This document shows, piece after piece, positions 19,097 through 27,405 of a DNA stretch of 64,000 nucleotides (position 1 is its first letter; every line of letters begins with the position of its first letter). The notes below the pieces were generated by a model. It saw only the letters and a program-made list of their open reading frames with translations, had not been told where the DNA came from and searched no databases. The stretch is from Lederbergia galactosidilytica (lineage in GTDB: Bacteria; Bacillota; Bacilli; Bacillales; Bacillaceae_C): NCBI RefSeq assembly GCF_017873565.1, contig NZ_JAGGKH010000013.1:88187-152186 (forward strand), read 5' to 3'. The translations under genes and the position numbers were made by a program.

Positions 19097-20365
19097 ATGA
19101 AAAGGTTCTCTCTAATGGTGATGTTTTTAGCGTTATTTATTGGATTGGTTGCTTGCTCATCTGGCAAGGAATCTTCAGGTTCAAAGGAATCTAATGGACA
19201 AGTAGAATTAACATTCTGGCTGTGGCCAGGGATGGGAATGGAAAGTTATATAGAGCGGTATCAAGAAGAACATCCCAATATTAAAATCACGGTGCAGGAA
19301 ACAGAGTATGCGGATCACCATCAAAACCTCCTTACAACACTTGCAGCTGGTTCAGGAGCACCTGATATAGCAGCAGTCGAATCAGGTTATATCGAAAGGT
19401 TTAAGGAAAATAGCCAACACTTCCATAATTTACTAGATTATGGTGCTGAGGATATTAAAAATGATTATCTAGAATGGCGTTGGAGAGAAGCCGCGACTAA
19501 TGACGGATCCGCTTTGTTAGGAATTCCAACTGATGTCGGACCGATGGCAATGGCTTACCGTACTGATATTTTTGAAGAAGCGGGACTTCCGACAGATCCA
19601 GATGAAGTATCAGCTCAAATGGGAACCTGGGAAGAGTATATGGATGCTGGTCGAAAATTAAAAGAAGCAACAGGTAAAAATATGTTTAACCATGTGGTCG
19701 ATTTATATGCTGCTGTTAGAGAACAAGGGGAAAAACAATATTTTGATGAAGACGGTACATTAATTGTTAAAGATAGTGATTTAATTAAAAAAGCATGGGA
19801 TCTTTCAGTGGAAGGGATTGAAATTCACAATAACACTGAAAGAGAAACAGCAGAATGGTCTGCAGCAATTGCAAATGGAGATTTCGCCACGGTATTTCTT
19901 CCACCTTGGATGCTGCAAAATATTAAAAATGATGCACCTGAAACTTCAGGTTTATGGAATATTGCATTAATGCCTGGTGGGTCTGGAAACTGGGGTGGTT
20001 CATTACTCACTCTACCAGCCCAAGGGAAGCATCCTGAAGAAGCTTATGAATTTATTTCTTGGATTATGTCACCAGAAATTCAACTAGAAATATTTAAAGA
20101 AAAAGGAAATTTCCCATCAACACCTAGTGTTTATGATGATGAAGAAGTTCAAAATCTTTCAGATGAATTTTTCAATCGTGACGATATGGGAGCACTATTT
20201 TCTGAAGCGGCTAAACAAGTTAAATATGTCTACCGTGCCCCTGACACTAGTACGATTAATGGGATTATCGGTGATGCGTTGAAGACGATTGCTGATGGCC
20301 AGGCAACCCCAGAGGAGGCATGGGATAATGCCATGAATGAGATAGATAGACAGGTTGAACGTTAA
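19097..20365 (+). CDS. Sugar-binding lipoprotein of a CUT1 ABC importer
   Basis: 422 residues. The ATG at 19097 is favoured over an in-frame ATG 18 bases upstream because AAAAGGGG lies 7 bases ahead of it. Lipoprotein signal: hydrophobic stretch then LVAC-SSGKE. Typical binding-protein motifs are LTFWLWPGMG, GAPDIAAVESGYI, and the C-terminal YEFISWIMSPEIQ. It is shorter than the LplA-type proteins elsewhere in the window and belongs to the MalE/MsmE-like class. It is followed by a repeat element and the two permeases on the same strand. Likely ligand: xylo-oligosaccharides, from its position beside the GH43 and GH8 genes (inference). Confidence 0.88.
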   Translation: MKRFSLMVMFLALFIGLVACSSGKESSGSKESNGQVELTFWLWPGMGMESYIERYQEEHPNIKITVQETEYADHHQNLLTTLAAGSGAPDIAAVESGYIERFKENSQHFHNLLDYGAEDIKNDYLEWRWREAATNDGSALLGIPTDVGPMAMAYRTDIFEEAGLPTDPDEVSAQMGTWEEYMDAGRKLKEATGKNMFNHVVDLYAAVREQGEKQYFDEDGTLIVKDSDLIKKAWDLSVEGIEIHNNTERETAEWSAAIANGDFATVFLPPWMLQNIKNDAPETSGLWNIALMPGGSGNWGGSLLTLPAQGKHPEEAYEFISWIMSPEIQLEIFKEKGNFPSTPSVYDDEEVQNLSDEFFNRDDMGALFSEAAKQVKYVYRAPDTSTINGIIGDALKTIADGQATPEEAWDNAMNEIDRQVER

Positions 20366-20429
20366 GAAACGCGTAAGGCGCGTGATTAAGCGGCAAGCAG
20401 TGAACGATAAATATTTGAACAAATAAATA

Positions 20430-20555
20430 AGGCTGGGACATAACAAGAGCGACTGACACTAAAGACGAGAATGCAGATAAAATTCGAAGTGGATTATTTG
20501 CAGGCTCTAGCTAATGAGGAAAATTTCCTTAGGTAAGCCCTTTTGTCCCAGCCTG
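20430..20555. repeat. GGGACA-type inverted-repeat element, short copy
   Basis: Starts AGGCTGGGACATAAC and ends CCCTTTTGTCCCAGCCT, followed by GTTTTTCT on the plus strand, so it can form a hairpin with a T-run. It sits between the binding-protein gene and its permeases, a place where partial termination would raise binding-protein expression over permeases. Confidence 0.7.
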
Positions 20556-20589
20556 TTTTTCTAATATTTCATAGAGTGGAGGTATCCAT

Positions 20590-21519
20590 GTGAAACAAGA
20601 ATTGGCAACGAATAAGAGTGCTCCCATAAAAACGAAGAAATATAGCCAAAAGGCCGCAGATAGAAGATCCGGTTATTTATTCATATCTCCATTTTTCATT
20701 TTGTTTGGTATCTTTGGTGTCTTTCCATTATTATTTACAGCTTATCTTTCATTTCATAAATGGGATATTTTAGGTACAGCTGAATTTGTAGGTTTCAAAA
20801 ACTATATATCTCTGTTTACAAATGACCCATTGTTTTGGAAAGCACTTGGGAATACTTTTAGTATTTGGATTTTATCTACCATCCCACAATTAATCGCCGC
20901 TTTAGTTATTGCCTTTTTATTAAATCAAGCTTTTTTAAAAGGCAAAGCTTTTTTTCGCTTAAGTATATTTATGCCCAACGTAACTTCAATTGTTGCAGTG
21001 GCGATTATTTTTTCAGCCATGTTCGGGACGCAATATGGCATCGTGAACTATGTGTTGTCCTTTTTTGGAATTGAGCCAATTAATTGGAAAGGTTCCTATG
21101 TCGGGACACATGTGGTAATTTCTGCAATGGTTATGTGGCGCTGGGTAGGTTACAATGCCATTATTTACCTTGCTGGCTTACAGGGCATTTCTAAAGCTTT
21201 ATATGAAGCTGCTATTATTGATGGCGCTTCAAAAATGCAGCAATTAATTTATATAACCGTTCCTTTATTAAGACCAATTATTATTTTTACCGTTCTACAA
21301 TCCACGATAGGCGGAATGCAGATTTTCACTGAACCTTTACTATTTGGTAAAGGGGGCAATAATCAAGGGTTGACGATGACACTTTATTTATATGAAGAAG
21401 CCTTTACAAGGTTCTCATTTGGGTATGCGTCAGCTATTGCATGGTTATTATTCATTATTATTATTATCTTCTCACTTACTAACGTCATGCTCACTAGGAA
21501 AATTAATTCAACTGATTAA
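20590..21519 (+). CDS. Sugar ABC transporter permease (MalF/MsmF-like)
   Basis: 309 residues with a GTG start 9 bases after GGAGG. Six membrane segments follow a charged N-terminus of about 30 residues. EAA loop: YEAAIIDGASKMQQLIYITVPLLRP. Motif GGMQIFTEPLLFG is typical of the first permease of CUT1 importers. Its stop is 13 bases before the start of the second permease. It resembles the permease encoded at 24009-24923 on the other strand. Confidence 0.9.
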   Translation: MKQELATNKSAPIKTKKYSQKAADRRSGYLFISPFFILFGIFGVFPLLFTAYLSFHKWDILGTAEFVGFKNYISLFTNDPLFWKALGNTFSIWILSTIPQLIAALVIAFLLNQAFLKGKAFFRLSIFMPNVTSIVAVAIIFSAMFGTQYGIVNYVLSFFGIEPINWKGSYVGTHVVISAMVMWRWVGYNAIIYLAGLQGISKALYEAAIIDGASKMQQLIYITVPLLRPIIIFTVLQSTIGGMQIFTEPLLFGKGGNNQGLTMTLYLYEEAFTRFSFGYASAIAWLLFIIIIIFSLTNVMLTRKINSTD

Positions 21520-21532
21520 GGGGGCAGCCATT

Positions 21533-22369
21533 TTGAAACAAGTCGGGGAAAAAAAGTTACCACAAATCGTTTTATATTGCTTTATTACTTTTAGTGCGCT
21601 TATTTCAATTTTTCCGTTTTATTGGATGTTCGTAATGGGGTCCAATACAACGAGTGATGTAAATAAAATCCCTCCAGTTGTTTTACCTGGAGCAAATTTC
21701 ATAAAAAATGCTCAGATTGTCTTTGAACGAATTGACTTTTTTGGAGCCATTTGGAATTCTTTGCTTATCTCCACTGCTGTAACGGTGTCCGTCTTATTCT
21801 TTAGCTCTCTAGCTGGATTTGCATTTGCTAAATTGGAATTTAAAGGCAGGGATTTTATGTTCATCTTTTTACTTGCTACTATGATGATCCCGCCTCAGCT
21901 ATCGCTTATTCCTAACTTTATGCTTATAAGTAAATTAGGCTGGGTAGATGATGTGAAAGCAGTCATTGTACCGGGAATGGTATCAGCATTTGGGGTTTTC
22001 TGGATGAGACAGTATATCTCATCTGCTGTCCCGTATGAATTAATCGAAGCCTCGAGAATTGATGGGTGTAGTAATTTTAGAACTTACTGGAATATCGTCA
22101 TTCCAGCAGTCCGTCCAGGTTTGGCTACTCTAGGTATTGTGACATTTATGGGAACATGGAATGATTTCTTATGGCCACTCGTTGTTTTAAAAGACCAGGC
22201 CTCTCATACAATTCAAATTGCCTTAAGAACACTGAATGATGTCTATTTCACAGACTATTCGATGATCCTTGCGGGAACATTCCTAGCAACGATTCCAATC
22301 TTGATTGTATTTATAATATTTAATCGCCAATTTATCGCTGGTATAACAGATGGCGCTGTAAAAAATTGA
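21533..22369 (+). CDS. Sugar ABC transporter permease (MalG/MsmG-like)
   Basis: 278 residues from a TTG at 21533, chosen because AAGGGGGC lies just ahead; the longer in-frame opening from 21392 would overlap the previous gene by over 120 bases. Six membrane segments. EAA loop: IEASRIDGCSNFRTYWNIVIPAVRP. C-terminus FNRQFIAGITDGAVKN is typical of the second CUT1 permease. It is the last gene of the importer; no ATPase gene follows. Confidence 0.9.
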   Translation: MKQVGEKKLPQIVLYCFITFSALISIFPFYWMFVMGSNTTSDVNKIPPVVLPGANFIKNAQIVFERIDFFGAIWNSLLISTAVTVSVLFFSSLAGFAFAKLEFKGRDFMFIFLLATMMIPPQLSLIPNFMLISKLGWVDDVKAVIVPGMVSAFGVFWMRQYISSAVPYELIEASRIDGCSNFRTYWNIVIPAVRPGLATLGIVTFMGTWNDFLWPLVVLKDQASHTIQIALRTLNDVYFTDYSMILAGTFLATIPILIVFIIFNRQFIAGITDGAVKN

Positions 22370-22391
22370 TTTATCAAATTTAAAAATTAAC

Positions 22392-22427
22392 TAAGGACCC
22401 TTGAAATTAAATTACTTTCAAGGGTCC
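22392..22427. terminator. Bidirectional hairpin between convergent genes
   Basis: AGGACCCTTGAAA and TTTCAAGGGTCCT form a perfect 13-base stem around a nine-base loop, between the second permease (plus) and the DUF624 gene (minus). T-runs are weak on both sides. Confidence 0.6.
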
Positions 22428-22439
22428 TCTAAACAGAAT

Positions 22440-23081
22440 TTATTGTCTTGATAATTGTGTCTGTTGCTGTTCATATTCAATTTTTTTAAACGCCTGATAC
22501 CCAAACCACATTAGATTTAAGCTAAACAAACTAAAACAAAGGAGGGGGATAAGGCCAGAAAAATACCAGTATAAACAAAAGATAACGACACTACCAATTA
22601 TCATCATAAGCGTTGAAGAAAGTTGCGAAATACCGATAAGTAAAGCATATTTGAAATACGCAAAAAAGGAGATTTTATAGTGAACATACACAGGAAAAAA
22701 GTTTAATAAAGTAATGAGATATAATAAACCTACACAAAATAACACAGCAAGAAGGATTTGAAATATGAAATGAGAAGATGTCTTAAAAAAGATAATATCC
22801 ATTCTTAAAATATAGCCTACCACTAGGAATATTAGACCAACTAGATTTGACCTTAAAAATTCTTGCCGAAAACTATTCCAATAGATTTTATAAGCTGGTT
22901 CTCTTTCATTTCCCATAATCCACTGCCGTAAAAGAGTAAATAATCCGACCGTTGCTGGCATCACTCCAAAAATTCCAAGCCCTAATAGGGTGAAAAACAT
23001 CCAAAGTAAATTGGCGTATACTAGTTTGATCACCCATTCCCCCGCTTGGTACACTACCTTCATAAGTCCATTTAATCGCAT
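22440..23081 (-). CDS. YesL-like membrane protein (DUF624)
   Basis: 213 residues with several hydrophobic segments and the family pattern of an N-terminal amphipathic stretch, LLWMFFTLLGLGIFGVMPATVGLF, and further membrane helices (segments near 20-45, 75-95, 105-130, 150-190). RBS AAGGAG precedes ATG. Function is unknown; family members are linked to sugar uptake operons. It is downstream of the third importer's permeases (55 bases) and is the last gene of that unit. It resembles the proteins at 14457-15101 and 37032-37715. Confidence 0.85.
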   Translation of the reverse strand: MRLNGLMKVVYQAGEWVIKLVYANLLWMFFTLLGLGIFGVMPATVGLFTLLRQWIMGNEREPAYKIYWNSFRQEFLRSNLVGLIFLVVGYILRMDIIFFKTSSHFIFQILLAVLFCVGLLYLITLLNFFPVYVHYKISFFAYFKYALLIGISQLSSTLMMIIGSVVIFCLYWYFSGLIPLLCFSLFSLNLMWFGYQAFKKIEYEQQQTQLSRQ

Positions 23082-23136
23082 GATAACTCACTCCTTCCAT
23101 AAGTAACTAACAGTGTTTTTGTCATCCCTTGCCTTA

Positions 23137-24009
23137 TTAGCCTTTCACTGCTCCAATCGCGACACTACCAATAATTCGCTTGGAAAACAGCGCAAAAACA
23201 ATGATGATTGGTAGGACCGATAACGCTACCCCTAAATACTGCACACCGTAATTTGTACCATAGTAACCTTGAAGCAGTTGAACTAACAATGGTAGAGGAT
23301 ATTTTGAATTGGAAAACAGTAAGACTAATGGTCCAATAAAGTTATTCCAAGAACCAATAAAAGCAAAAATACCCAATGCTGCCAATGCCGGTAAAAGCAT
23401 AGGCAAAACAATCCGATTAAACGTTTTAAATTCACCGGCTCCATCTACCCTTGCTGATTCCATAATTTCATCTGGAATGGTTCCATCAATAAATTGTTTG
23501 ACAAAGAAAACAGCAAAAGCATTAGCAGCCGCCGGTAAAATTAAAGCAGCATATGTGTCCAAAAGATTTAAAATATACATAATCCTGAAAGTGCCCACAA
23601 GCCCCAGCTGCTGGGGAACCATCATTGTTGCCAATACAAACCAAAACAACACTTTATTTCCTTTGAATTTATATTTAGCAAATCCATATGCATTTAAAGC
23701 CCCAAAATAAAGCGTAAGTGCTGTTGAACATGTTGAGATGATTAAACTATTCAAAAATCCACGCCATATATTAATGTTCTCATTCATCGATTGATAATTT
23801 TCAATCAATGCATGTCCAGGTAAAAAGATGAATTTAGAAGCAATATCTGCGTTTGTATGTGTACCGTAAATAATCATAATGTAAAAGGGAACAATACAGA
23901 TAATGGATAAACAAATAAGTAAAGCATGGATAATGATATGACTTGGTTTTATCTTTTTAGAATTTCGTAGTGGTCGTCTCACTTGTGCTTGCACTACCTT
24001 TTGTGCCAT
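23137..24009 (-). CDS. Sugar ABC transporter permease (MalG/MsmG-like)
   Basis: 290 residues with a basic N-terminus of about 25 residues and six membrane segments. EAA loop: MESARVDGAGEFKTFNRIVLPMLLP. The C-terminus SKRIIGSVAIGAVKG is typical. RBS GGAGGGC precedes the ATG. Its ATG overlaps the last base of the upstream permease gene, implying translational coupling. Order on the minus strand is binding protein, permease, permease, DUF624. Confidence 0.9.
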   Translation of the reverse strand: MAQKVVQAQVRRPLRNSKKIKPSHIIIHALLICLSIICIVPFYIMIIYGTHTNADIASKFIFLPGHALIENYQSMNENINIWRGFLNSLIISTCSTALTLYFGALNAYGFAKYKFKGNKVLFWFVLATMMVPQQLGLVGTFRIMYILNLLDTYAALILPAAANAFAVFFVKQFIDGTIPDEIMESARVDGAGEFKTFNRIVLPMLLPALAALGIFAFIGSWNNFIGPLVLLFSNSKYPLPLLVQLLQGYYGTNYGVQYLGVALSVLPIIIVFALFSKRIIGSVAIGAVKG

Positions 24010-24923
24010 TATTTATGCCCTCCCTGAATATTTTCGGTATTTGTTCGACGTTTCGTAATCGCAAAGGAAAGAATCGAAAAGATTACAATCACAATAAATA
24101 ATCCGAATGCAATCGCTGATCCATATCCATATTGATACCTTGTAAAGGCAGTCTCATATAAATACATTACGCTTGTTAAAGTCGCTTTATCCGGTTCACC
24201 TGTACCATCGGTTAATGTATATGGTTGATCAAATATTTGCATCCCACCGATGATGGAAGTAATAACTTGGAAAATAATAATCGGCCTTAATAGCGGTAAT
24301 GTAATATGAAAAAAGACTTTCACTTTGGAAGCGCCATCAATTTCAGCAGCTTCTAGTAAATCTTTAGAAATACCTTGAAGACCCGCAATATAAATGATCA
24401 TAGAGTAGCCAAAATATTGCCAAAAAAGAATAGATGAGACAAGTATTCTCATAAAAATCGGCTTATCAGCCCAATGTATTGGATCCTGAATAAAGCCAAG
24501 ACTCATAAGAAATTGATTAAAGCTCCCTGTTTGCCAACTGAAAATCAATCCAACCAAAAGACCTAATGAGGCAGCTGTGACGATATTCGGAAAGAAAAAT
24601 ACGGCTCGAAAAATACTTTTTCCCTTTACAAATTTCTCATGTAAAATGACGGCAAGTACTAAACTAACGGTTAATTGTGGGATAACAGAAACTCCCCAAA
24701 TAAGTAGTGTATTAAACAATGATTTATAAAAGAAAAAATCGCCAGCCAGTCGTTGATAATTCCCGAGACCGACTAAGACTGGAGTACCAAATCCATCCCA
24801 ATCGGTAAAACTTAAATAGAAAGAGTATACAATTGGATACAATCCGAAAATCAAAAAAATAATAAAAAATGGGGCGATAAATACATACCCATAATGATCC
24901 TTTCGTAATACTTTTGAAAACAT
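24009..24923 (-). CDS. Sugar ABC transporter permease (MalF/MsmF-like)
   Basis: 304 residues, six membrane segments. EAA loop: LEAAEIDGASKVKVFFHITLPLLRP; GGMQIFDQPYTLTDG follows, as in the related permease at 20590-21519. RBS GGGGGATGG is before the ATG. It overlaps the next permease by one base and lies 41 bases after the binding-protein stop. Confidence 0.9.
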   Translation of the reverse strand: MFSKVLRKDHYGYVFIAPFFIIFLIFGLYPIVYSFYLSFTDWDGFGTPVLVGLGNYQRLAGDFFFYKSLFNTLLIWGVSVIPQLTVSLVLAVILHEKFVKGKSIFRAVFFFPNIVTAASLGLLVGLIFSWQTGSFNQFLMSLGFIQDPIHWADKPIFMRILVSSILFWQYFGYSMIIYIAGLQGISKDLLEAAEIDGASKVKVFFHITLPLLRPIIIFQVITSIIGGMQIFDQPYTLTDGTGEPDKATLTSVMYLYETAFTRYQYGYGSAIAFGLFIVIVIFSILSFAITKRRTNTENIQGGHK

Positions 24924-24964
24924 ACTCCATCCCCCTTTACCGAAATATATAACCCGTTCATCGC

Positions 24965-26239
24965 TTAATCCACCTCAAGTTCAGGAAAATTATGTCCAAC
25001 TTCCATTTTGAATGACTCCAGCATTTCTTCTTGCGATTTGTATCTCCCATTCAAATAATTATTTACTTTATCACTCCACAGTCCATTAATATCATTGTCA
25101 TACTTTGATTGTGGAGCAGATGGAACTTGTTCTCCCGCCTCGACAAAAAATTCAAAGTATTTTTGTCCGCCAAGAAATTCAGATGTCAACTTTGGGGCCA
25201 ATTCAGAGTCTATATTTTTATTACTGAGAAAATATTGTTGAGATTCGGCTAACTCCTTTGAAAATTCAGAGTCAGTCGTATAAAACTTCATAAATTCCCA
25301 GGCTAGATTCTTATTTTGGCTATTGTTGTACATCGCTAAAAACGTACCCCCACCACTAAATGATTTCGGGCCATGGGCTAACCCCCATTTACCGGCAGTT
25401 TCAGGTGCATTCTTTTCAAAAATATAAGGGAGCCCCCATGTCGGTTCAGCATAAAACATGACAGATCCCTTTTGCATGGAAGCTGTCCATGCTGGCCCCC
25501 ATGCTTCATACTTTGCCTCCACATTCCTTTCTCTTGCTTCCTTTATTAAATCCAATTCATTCAAACGGACGGAATCGATGACAAGCTTTCCATCGACGAC
25601 CCAAGGCTCTTCAATATTCGAGCTTTCTACAATATCGATATCACTCCAGCTAGATAAAGCGTGAACCTCTCCATTACTCTCTTTGAAAACCCTCTCACCA
25701 ATATCCATAATTTTATCCCAATTATTAATCATCTCGCTTACTTCATCAGGATCATCTGTACCTAAGTATTCTTTTGTTAAGTCTCTACGATAATAAAAAG
25801 CACCTGGGGTTCCCTGATAGCCTAATCCCCTCACAATCCCATCTTCATCTTTTTCGATATCTTGAATATACTGAAATTGCTGTTCAAGTATCTCTTCAGC
25901 ATTATAGGGAGACTGTGACAAATTTTCTAAGCGCGGTATTTCCTTAATTTGTGGCCAATACGTATTTTCCACAAAGAATATATCAGGAACATTTTTCTCT
26001 ACCTGCAAAACGGAAATCAACTTTTGAACGTAATTATCACTTGTAATAAAAAGAAGATTAACTTTTATATCCGGATTTCTTTCTTCAAATTTTTCAACCG
26101 CATACTTGGCCTCATCCGTAAACGTCCAGATAGTCAATTCCTGCTTTTTTGTATTGGATGTTGATGATGTACACCCTGAGAGAATAGAAACAAGGCTTAA
26201 AATAACAATTGCACATAGAAAGAAAAGGTTTTTTCTCAT
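24965..26239 (-). CDS. Sugar-binding lipoprotein of a CUT1 ABC importer
   Basis: 424 residues from the ATG at 26239; an in-frame TTG at 26263 is an alternative, and neither has an ideal RBS (GGGTGG is 12 bases ahead of the ATG). Lipoprotein signal: MRKN, hydrophobic stretch, LSGC-TSS. Motifs LTIWTFTDEAKYAVEKFEERNPDI and GTFLAMYNNSQNKNLAWEFMKF identify a family 1 sugar-binding protein. It is the first gene of the third importer. Upstream, TACTAGTT (26348-26355) resembles the operator core seen elsewhere in the window. Confidence 0.86.
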   Translation of the reverse strand: MRKNLFFLCAIVILSLVSILSGCTSSTSNTKKQELTIWTFTDEAKYAVEKFEERNPDIKVNLLFITSDNYVQKLISVLQVEKNVPDIFFVENTYWPQIKEIPRLENLSQSPYNAEEILEQQFQYIQDIEKDEDGIVRGLGYQGTPGAFYYRRDLTKEYLGTDDPDEVSEMINNWDKIMDIGERVFKESNGEVHALSSWSDIDIVESSNIEEPWVVDGKLVIDSVRLNELDLIKEARERNVEAKYEAWGPAWTASMQKGSVMFYAEPTWGLPYIFEKNAPETAGKWGLAHGPKSFSGGGTFLAMYNNSQNKNLAWEFMKFYTTDSEFSKELAESQQYFLSNKNIDSELAPKLTSEFLGGQKYFEFFVEAGEQVPSAPQSKYDNDINGLWSDKVNNYLNGRYKSQEEMLESFKMEVGHNFPELEVD

Positions 26240-26263
26240 TTTTCTTTTACACCACCCTATCAA

Positions 26264-26547
26264 TAAGTTAACTTTCTTTAGTCGCGGTTCTTGTTATACC
26301 TTCGTCACCTCCTAAATGCAATTTACTTAAGGAGTGTCCACTTCATTTACTAGTTTATATGTTAAGGAGCATCGATCGAACTAAATGGATAACTTTACAA
26401 ATTTTACTATTATAAAATCCTATTCTATTTTTTTACAGATAGAACCAGCTTAATAATAAGGAACTTCTTTCCGCTATCTTAAGCGGAGATTTTTTTGAAG
26501 GATTCTATTGTTTTGTTAATAAGATATGGATTCTTTGAACAAGAAAA
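26264..26547. other. Upstream region of the third importer
   Basis: AT-rich promoter-type gap between the binding-protein gene and the transposase remnant. It holds TACTAGTTTATATG near 26348 and a short inverted repeat (CCGCT...AGCGG near 26472-26490) followed by a T-run. No gene is visible. Confidence 0.5.
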
Positions 26548-26573
26548 GCTTGGTAGTTATTTACTACCAAGCT
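26548..26573 (-). terminator. Hairpin after transposase remnant
   Basis: AGCTTGGTAG and CTACCAAGCT form a ten-base stem. On the minus strand it is followed by TTTTCTT, so it would terminate the transposase transcript. Confidence 0.65.
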
Positions 26574-27155
26574 TCAGAGTGTAGACAAAAGGTTTGTCCA
26601 TCGCATGCCATGCTTTTCTTTTGCATCGGCAAAGACACGCTCAATCGTCTCTTTACGAACAACCTTCTTCTCAAACTTTCTTTTATTCGCGCTGGCTTTC
26701 ACATGGGTCGAATCAATAAAGACATGGTCGGGGCTGAGAAGCCCGCGGCTTGCCACCTCGTTTAGAACTTTATTGAAGATCTGCTCGAATAGGTCTGTAT
26801 CTGCAAATCGACGCACATAGTTTTTTCCGAACGTGGAAAAGCGAAGAACCTCTGTATGAAAGACAAAGCCAAGGAACCAGCGATATGCCACATTTGTTTC
26901 AATTTCCTTGATTGTCTGGCGCATGGAACGGATGCCAAAGGTATACTGAATGAATGTCATCTTGATCAGTACGACAGGATCTATGCTGGGTCTCCCAATG
27001 GTTGAGTAAAGATCATCGACTAATGGATAGATAAAGGAGAAATCAATAGCCGCATCCAGTTTGCGCACCAGACAGATAGTCTTGAGGAACCAACTGCTCT
27101 ATTGTCAGCATTTCCAGCTGTTCGCGTTCATTAATTTGATTCTTCTCATCATATC
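26574..27155 (-). pseudogene. IS1182-family transposase remnant (frameshift, internal deletion, truncation)
   Basis: The main frame (27068 to 26574, 164 codons) shows the N-terminal half of an IS1182-type transposase: KLDAAIDFSFIYPLVDDLY, GRPSIDPVVLIKM, VFIDSTHVKASANKRK. It then jumps directly to the C-terminal ETIERVFADAKEKHGMRWT, which in intact members lies over 200 residues later. The junction reads VVRKETIERV, so the deletion fits recombination between two RKET-coding strings. The expected first 30 residues (NEREQLEMLTIEQLVPQDYLS) lie upstream in another frame, to about 27155, so there is also a frameshift. The end is truncated with the tail LLSTL. It cannot encode an active transposase. 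Confidence 0.85.
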
Positions 27156-27185
27156 CATCACCTCATTCAGTTAATAGAAAATACC

Positions 27186-27312
27186 GTTGATTGGAGCGGA
27201 GAGCGGCGACTCCAGCGGGAACAGCGCGAGCTGAAGACCCTGGACTGAGCGCAGCGAGGGAAGCGGCTGAAGCCGTGCCCGCGGAAAGCGTCCGCTCGCA
27301 GCGGAAATCAAC
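27186..27312 (+). repeat. GC-rich intergenic repeat (GTTGATT...AATCAAC), copy 1
   Basis: Begins GTTGATTGGAGCGGAGAG and ends GCAGCGGAAATCAAC, so the ends are inverted copies. The interior carries GGCGACTCC and CGGAAAGCGTCCGC. A diverged copy lies reversed at 42190-42336. Elements of this type are common between genes in Bacillus and relatives. Confidence 0.75.
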
Positions 27313-27345
27313 CTTTCTAGTTTTATCACTATTTTAAAAGAAAAA

Positions 27346-27391
27346 AGACTGTAGGCAAACGCCAAAATTCATGGTGTTTGTCTACAGTCTG
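27346..27391 (-). terminator. Rho-independent terminator of the GH10 xylanase gene
   Basis: AGACTGTAG(G/A)CAAAC(G/A)CC forms an 18-base stem, followed on the minus strand by TTTTTTCTTTT. It begins 15 bases after the xylanase stop. One arm is part of the inverted 22-base sequence shared with the IS remnant. Confidence 0.8.
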
Positions 27392-27405
27392 AAGCTTGTT
27401 ATTCC

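Larger units (their letters stand above)
26568..27398. repeat. Inverted 22-base sequences flanking the IS remnant
   Basis: The string at 27377-27398 (beginning TTTGTCTACAGTCTGAAG) is present in reverse at 26568-26589 with one mismatch. The pair encloses the transposase remnant and the GC-rich repeat at 27186-27312. They may be IS ends or terminators left by two IS copies. Confidence 0.5.

Noticed and set aside
21392..21532. N-terminal extension of the second permease
   Set aside because: It overlaps the preceding permease gene; TTG 21533 has a strong RBS.
23309..23710. 133-codon plus-strand frame
   Set aside because: It lies fully inside a clear permease gene on the minus strand and has no start signal.
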